From: Sanguibacter sp. HDW7
Lineage (GTDB): Bacteria > Actinomycetota > Actinomycetes > Actinomycetales > Cellulomonadaceae
DNA length: 64,000 nt
Direction of reading: 5' to 3'
NCBI RefSeq assembly: GCF_011300875.1
Contig: NZ_CP049862.1
Span: 2,108,001 to 2,172,000 of the forward strand
Part shown: positions 61,875-64,000 of the stretch, piece after piece
Layout of the letters: each line of letters begins with the position of its first letter
Position numbering within the stretch: the stretch's first letter is position 1
Translations under genes and position numbers: made by a program
Notes under the pieces: model-generated
The model's input: the letters and a program-made list of their open reading frames with translations, nothing else
Told to the model about the DNA's origin: nothing
Databases searched by the model: none

Positions 61875-62468
61875 ATGCGCGACATGCCGGCTCCCGACCC
61901 GACCGACCCTCGCAGCGAGCACGACCGCATGGTCGCGGGCGACTGGTACCGGTACCGGCTCGACCCGGCCCTCGCGGAGATGACGACGGGCACGCAGGCC
62001 GCCTGCCGCCGGATCACCGCGCTCTACGACACGGACCGGCCCACGGCCGAGGCGCTCTTCCGCGACCTGCTCGGTTCTGTCGGCGAGGGCGTCGACTTCC
62101 GGCCGCCCCTCTACCTCGACTACGGCAGCCGCCTCCACGTCGGCGACGGGTCGTTCCTCAACGCCGACCTCCTCGTCCTGGGCGGCGGCCTCGTGACGAT
62201 CGGCCGTCACGTGCTCGTCGGCCCGTCCGTGCGGATCTACACGCCGCAGCACGCGCTCGACGTCGCAGACCGCCGCGCCGGCTGGGAGCGTGTCGAGCCC
62301 GTGACGATCGAGGACGACGTGTGGCTCGGCGGCAACGTCGTCGTGCTGCCCGGCGTGACGATCGGCGCACGCTCGGTCGTCGGCGCGGGGTCGGTCGTCG
62401 TCAAGGACGTGCCGCCGGACGTCGTCGTCGTGGGCAACCCCGCACGCGTCGTGCGTGAGCTCGCCTGA
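61875..62468 (+). CDS. hexapeptide-repeat O-acetyltransferase (maltose/galactoside acetyltransferase type)
   Basis: A 197-aa enzyme. The N-terminal Mac domain has RMVAGDWYRYRLDPALAEM. The left-handed beta-helix follows: FRPPLYLDYGSRLHVGDGSF, ADLLVLGGGLVTIGRHVLVG, catalytic His in IYTPQHALD, then VWLGGNVVVLPGVTIGARSV. Such enzymes acetylate maltose, glucose or galactosides, possibly as detoxification of excess sugar; the acceptor here is unknown. Start ATG 61875 is supported by the -10 spacing; GTG further upstream has no support. Confidence 0.92.
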   Translation: MRDMPAPDPTDPRSEHDRMVAGDWYRYRLDPALAEMTTGTQAACRRITALYDTDRPTAEALFRDLLGSVGEGVDFRPPLYLDYGSRLHVGDGSFLNADLLVLGGGLVTIGRHVLVGPSVRIYTPQHALDVADRRAGWERVEPVTIEDDVWLGGNVVVLPGVTIGARSVVGAGSVVVKDVPPDVVVVGNPARVVRELA

Positions 62469-62508
62469 GCGCCTGGCTCCCGCACGGCCCGATGTCCGTG
62501 GCGCGAGG

Positions 62509-62514
62509 TAGCGT
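62509..62514 (+). promoter_or_regulatory. -10 box of predicted leaderless promoter
   Basis: TAGCGT-GACCGC-GTG before the aldo/keto reductase gene. Confidence 0.55.
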
Positions 62515-62520
62515 GACCGC

Positions 62521-63525
62521 GTGACCACCACGCTCCTCTCCTCGCCCGACGCCCCCGCGACCCGCCGGGTCGGCGACTCGGGCCTCGCCGTCTCCGTCGT
62601 CGGCCTCGGCTGCAACAACCTCGGCCGCACGGGCACCGCGACGCTCACCCAGGAGGGCACCGACGCAGTCGTCCACGCGGCGCTCGACGCGGGGATCACG
62701 TTCTTCGACACGGCCGACAACTACGGCCACGAGGGGGGCCTCTCCGAACGGATGCTCGGCGCGGCGCTCGGGCGCCGTCGCGACGAGGTCGTCGTCGCGA
62801 CGAAGTTCGGCATGGCCAACGGCGGCCTGTACGGCGACGACCACGGGGCGCGCGGCTCGCGCCGCTACGTGCGCCGCGCGGTCGAGGGCTCGCTCGCCCG
62901 GCTCGGGACCGACCGCATCGACCTCCTCCAGCTCCACACCCCCGACCCGCTCACGCCGGTCGAGGAGACGCTCTCGGCGCTCGACGACCTCGTGCGCGAG
63001 GGCAAGGTCCTCTACGTCGGGCACTCCAACCGGGCCGGGTGGCAGATCGCCGACGCCGAGCACGTCGCGCGCCGCGCAGGCCTCACGCGCTTCGTCTCCT
63101 CGCAGAGCCACTTCAACCTCCTCGACCGCCGCGCCGAGCTCGAGGTCGTGCCGGCCGCGCAGGCGTACGGGCTCGGCCTCCTCCCCTACTTCCCGCTCGC
63201 CAACGGTCTGCTCTCGGGCAAGTACTCGCGCGGGACGACGCCGTCGGAGGGCCGGCTCTCGCACACCCGTCAGCACATGCTCGTCGAGGCCCCGTGGGAC
63301 GCGCTCGAGGAGCTCACCGAGCTCGGCCGCGACCGCGGGCTCGGGCTGCTCGAGCTCGCGTTCTCGTGGCTCGCGGCTCAGCCGCAGGTCGCGAGCGTCA
63401 TCGCGGGCGCGACGCGCCCCGAGCAGGTGCGGCAGAACGCCGCGGCCGTTCACCCGCTCACGGCCGACGAGCTCGCGCAGATCGATGCGCTCTTCCCGCC
63501 GCCGGCAAAGGTCGCGCTCTTCTAG
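62521..63525 (+). CDS. aldo/keto reductase
   Basis: A 334-aa NADPH-dependent oxidoreductase with TIM-barrel fold. Catalytic tetrad candidates: Asp and Tyr in TFFDTADNYGHEGG, Lys in VVATKFGMAN, His in LLQLHTPDPLTP. C-terminal coenzyme segment VASVIAGATRPEQVRQNAAA is typical. It resembles the YhdN/tas-like subgroup. The substrate is unknown. The last codons and stop are duplicated in an 18-bp tandem repeat. Confidence 0.93.
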   Translation: MTTTLLSSPDAPATRRVGDSGLAVSVVGLGCNNLGRTGTATLTQEGTDAVVHAALDAGITFFDTADNYGHEGGLSERMLGAALGRRRDEVVVATKFGMANGGLYGDDHGARGSRRYVRRAVEGSLARLGTDRIDLLQLHTPDPLTPVEETLSALDDLVREGKVLYVGHSNRAGWQIADAEHVARRAGLTRFVSSQSHFNLLDRRAELEVVPAAQAYGLGLLPYFPLANGLLSGKYSRGTTPSEGRLSHTRQHMLVEAPWDALEELTELGRDRGLGLLELAFSWLAAQPQVASVIAGATRPEQVRQNAAAVHPLTADELAQIDALFPPPAKVALF

Positions 63526-63548
63526 CCGTCCGCGCTCTTCTAGCCGTT
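63513..63548. repeat. 18-bp tandem duplication across a stop codon
   Basis: CGCGCTCTTCTAGCCGTC followed by the same 18 bases with one change. Both carry Ala-Leu-Phe-stop in frame, so a readthrough of the first stop meets a second one 18 bases later. Confidence 0.95.
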
Positions 63549-63624
63549 CGCGCGCTGCGCGGCACCGAGCCCGGCGGGGCCGTCATGACGCGCGCGGTCC
63601 ACGCGGGGGACTGAGGATGGGCGC

Positions 63625-64000
63625 ATGAGAGCCACCGGCATCGCCCTCCTCGCTGTCGGGGTCCTGCTCGTCGTCGTCGGCATCGCCGCGGCACGCGCCG
63701 GGCGGCGGCGCCCCGCGCGGCGCGTCGTCGTCACGGGTCAGATCGTGCGGCAGGTGGGCTGGGGGCGGACACCGCCGTACGAGGTCGCGTACCCGCTGCC
63801 CGACGGCACCTGGACGACGACCGTGACGCGCTCGCCGCTGAGCCCCGGCGGGATCACGACCCTCGGCTGGACGCAGGGCACGTCCGTGCCCGTCCACGTC
63901 AACATCGACGACCCGCGCGACGCACGGCTCACACCCGACGGGTCGCTCGGCGTCGCGGGGTTCGTCGGGCTCGTCCTCGGGGTCGTCGGGCTCATCCTCG
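63625..64000 (+). CDS. DUF3592-type membrane protein, partial (cut by window end)
   Basis: An open frame of 125 codons running off the window. First helix GIALLAVGVLLVVVGIAAAR, basic RRRPARR stretch, then a small extracytoplasmic domain (VTGQIVRQV, YEVAYPLPDGTW, GTSVPVHVNIDDPRDARL), then a second helix starting GVAGFVGLVLGVVGLIL. This is the DUF3592 layout, as in the protein at 56324-56947, though sequence similarity is modest. GAGGA lies seven bases before the ATG. The C-terminus is missing. Confidence 0.7.
   Translation, partial: MRATGIALLAVGVLLVVVGIAAARAGRRRPARRVVVTGQIVRQVGWGRTPPYEVAYPLPDGTWTTTVTRSPLSPGGITTLGWTQGTSVPVHVNIDDPRDARLTPDGSLGVAGFVGLVLGVVGLIL

Overview
The window is one contiguous stretch of a very GC-rich actinobacterial chromosome. 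The gene orders rne-rplU-rpmA-obg-proB-proA-nadD-rsfS, coaD-DUF177-rnc-mutM, leuCD with a divergent ndgR-type regulator, and cydABDC are all classic Actinobacteria synteny. A GH9 cellulase under a CebR/CelR-type operator points to a cellulose-using Micrococcales lineage such as the Cellulomonas/Sanguibacter/Oerskovia group. Nearly all genes are ordinary chromosomal housekeeping or conserved genes. I see no integrase, transposase, phage gene or CRISPR array.

Layout. 0-9 kb: a hypothetical protein, a DUF4232 lipoprotein, a translationally coupled pair (large HEAT-like protein plus SWIM zinc-finger protein), then a lipoprotein GH9 glucanase and a VOC protein. 9.5-22 kb (minus strand): tRNA-Ala, histidine phosphatase, rsfS, a Pro/Ala-rich membrane protein, nadD, a 49-aa membrane peptide, proA, proB, obg, rpmA, rplU and a large RNase E/G. 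22-30.5 kb (plus): cytochrome bd genes cydABDC followed by a GAF-GAF histidine kinase. 30.5-34.6 kb: M20 peptidase plus NarL-type response regulator (minus), an HXXEE protein and a DUF6434-like protein (plus), and a DUF1345 membrane protein (minus). 34.6-42.6 kb (minus): mutM, rnc, DUF177, a coiled-coil protein, coaD, rsmD, recG and a DAK2/YloV (FakA-like) protein. 42.9-48.4 kb: rpmB, a GNAT protein, thiL, a DUF3515 lipoprotein, ddl, a cystathionine gamma-synthase-like enzyme and a DUF6191-like protein. 48.4-55 kb: gpsA, plsC, murA, leuD, leuC and the divergent IclR regulator. 55-64 kb: a TrmH-family rRNA/tRNA methyltransferase, two identical tRNA-Glu(CTC) genes flanking a DUF3592 gene, tRNA-Gln, a HAD hydrolase, gltX, a fumarylacetoacetase-fold enzyme, a methyltransferase, a hexapeptide acetyltransferase, an aldo/keto reductase and a partial DUF3592-type gene cut by the window end.

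How they work together. Several blocks are functional units: proline synthesis (proAB), NAD synthesis and ribosome silencing (nadD/rsfS), leucine synthesis with its likely regulator, envelope precursors (ddl, murA, plsC, gpsA), respiratory bd oxidase with its exporter and a sensor kinase, and glutamyl-tRNA synthetase beside its tRNA substrates. A repeated theme in the non-coding DNA is a TANNNT -10 box ending exactly six bases before a start codon. Ten genes show this, including a back-to-back divergent pair, which predicts leaderless mRNAs. Strong hairpins close most convergent gene pairs.
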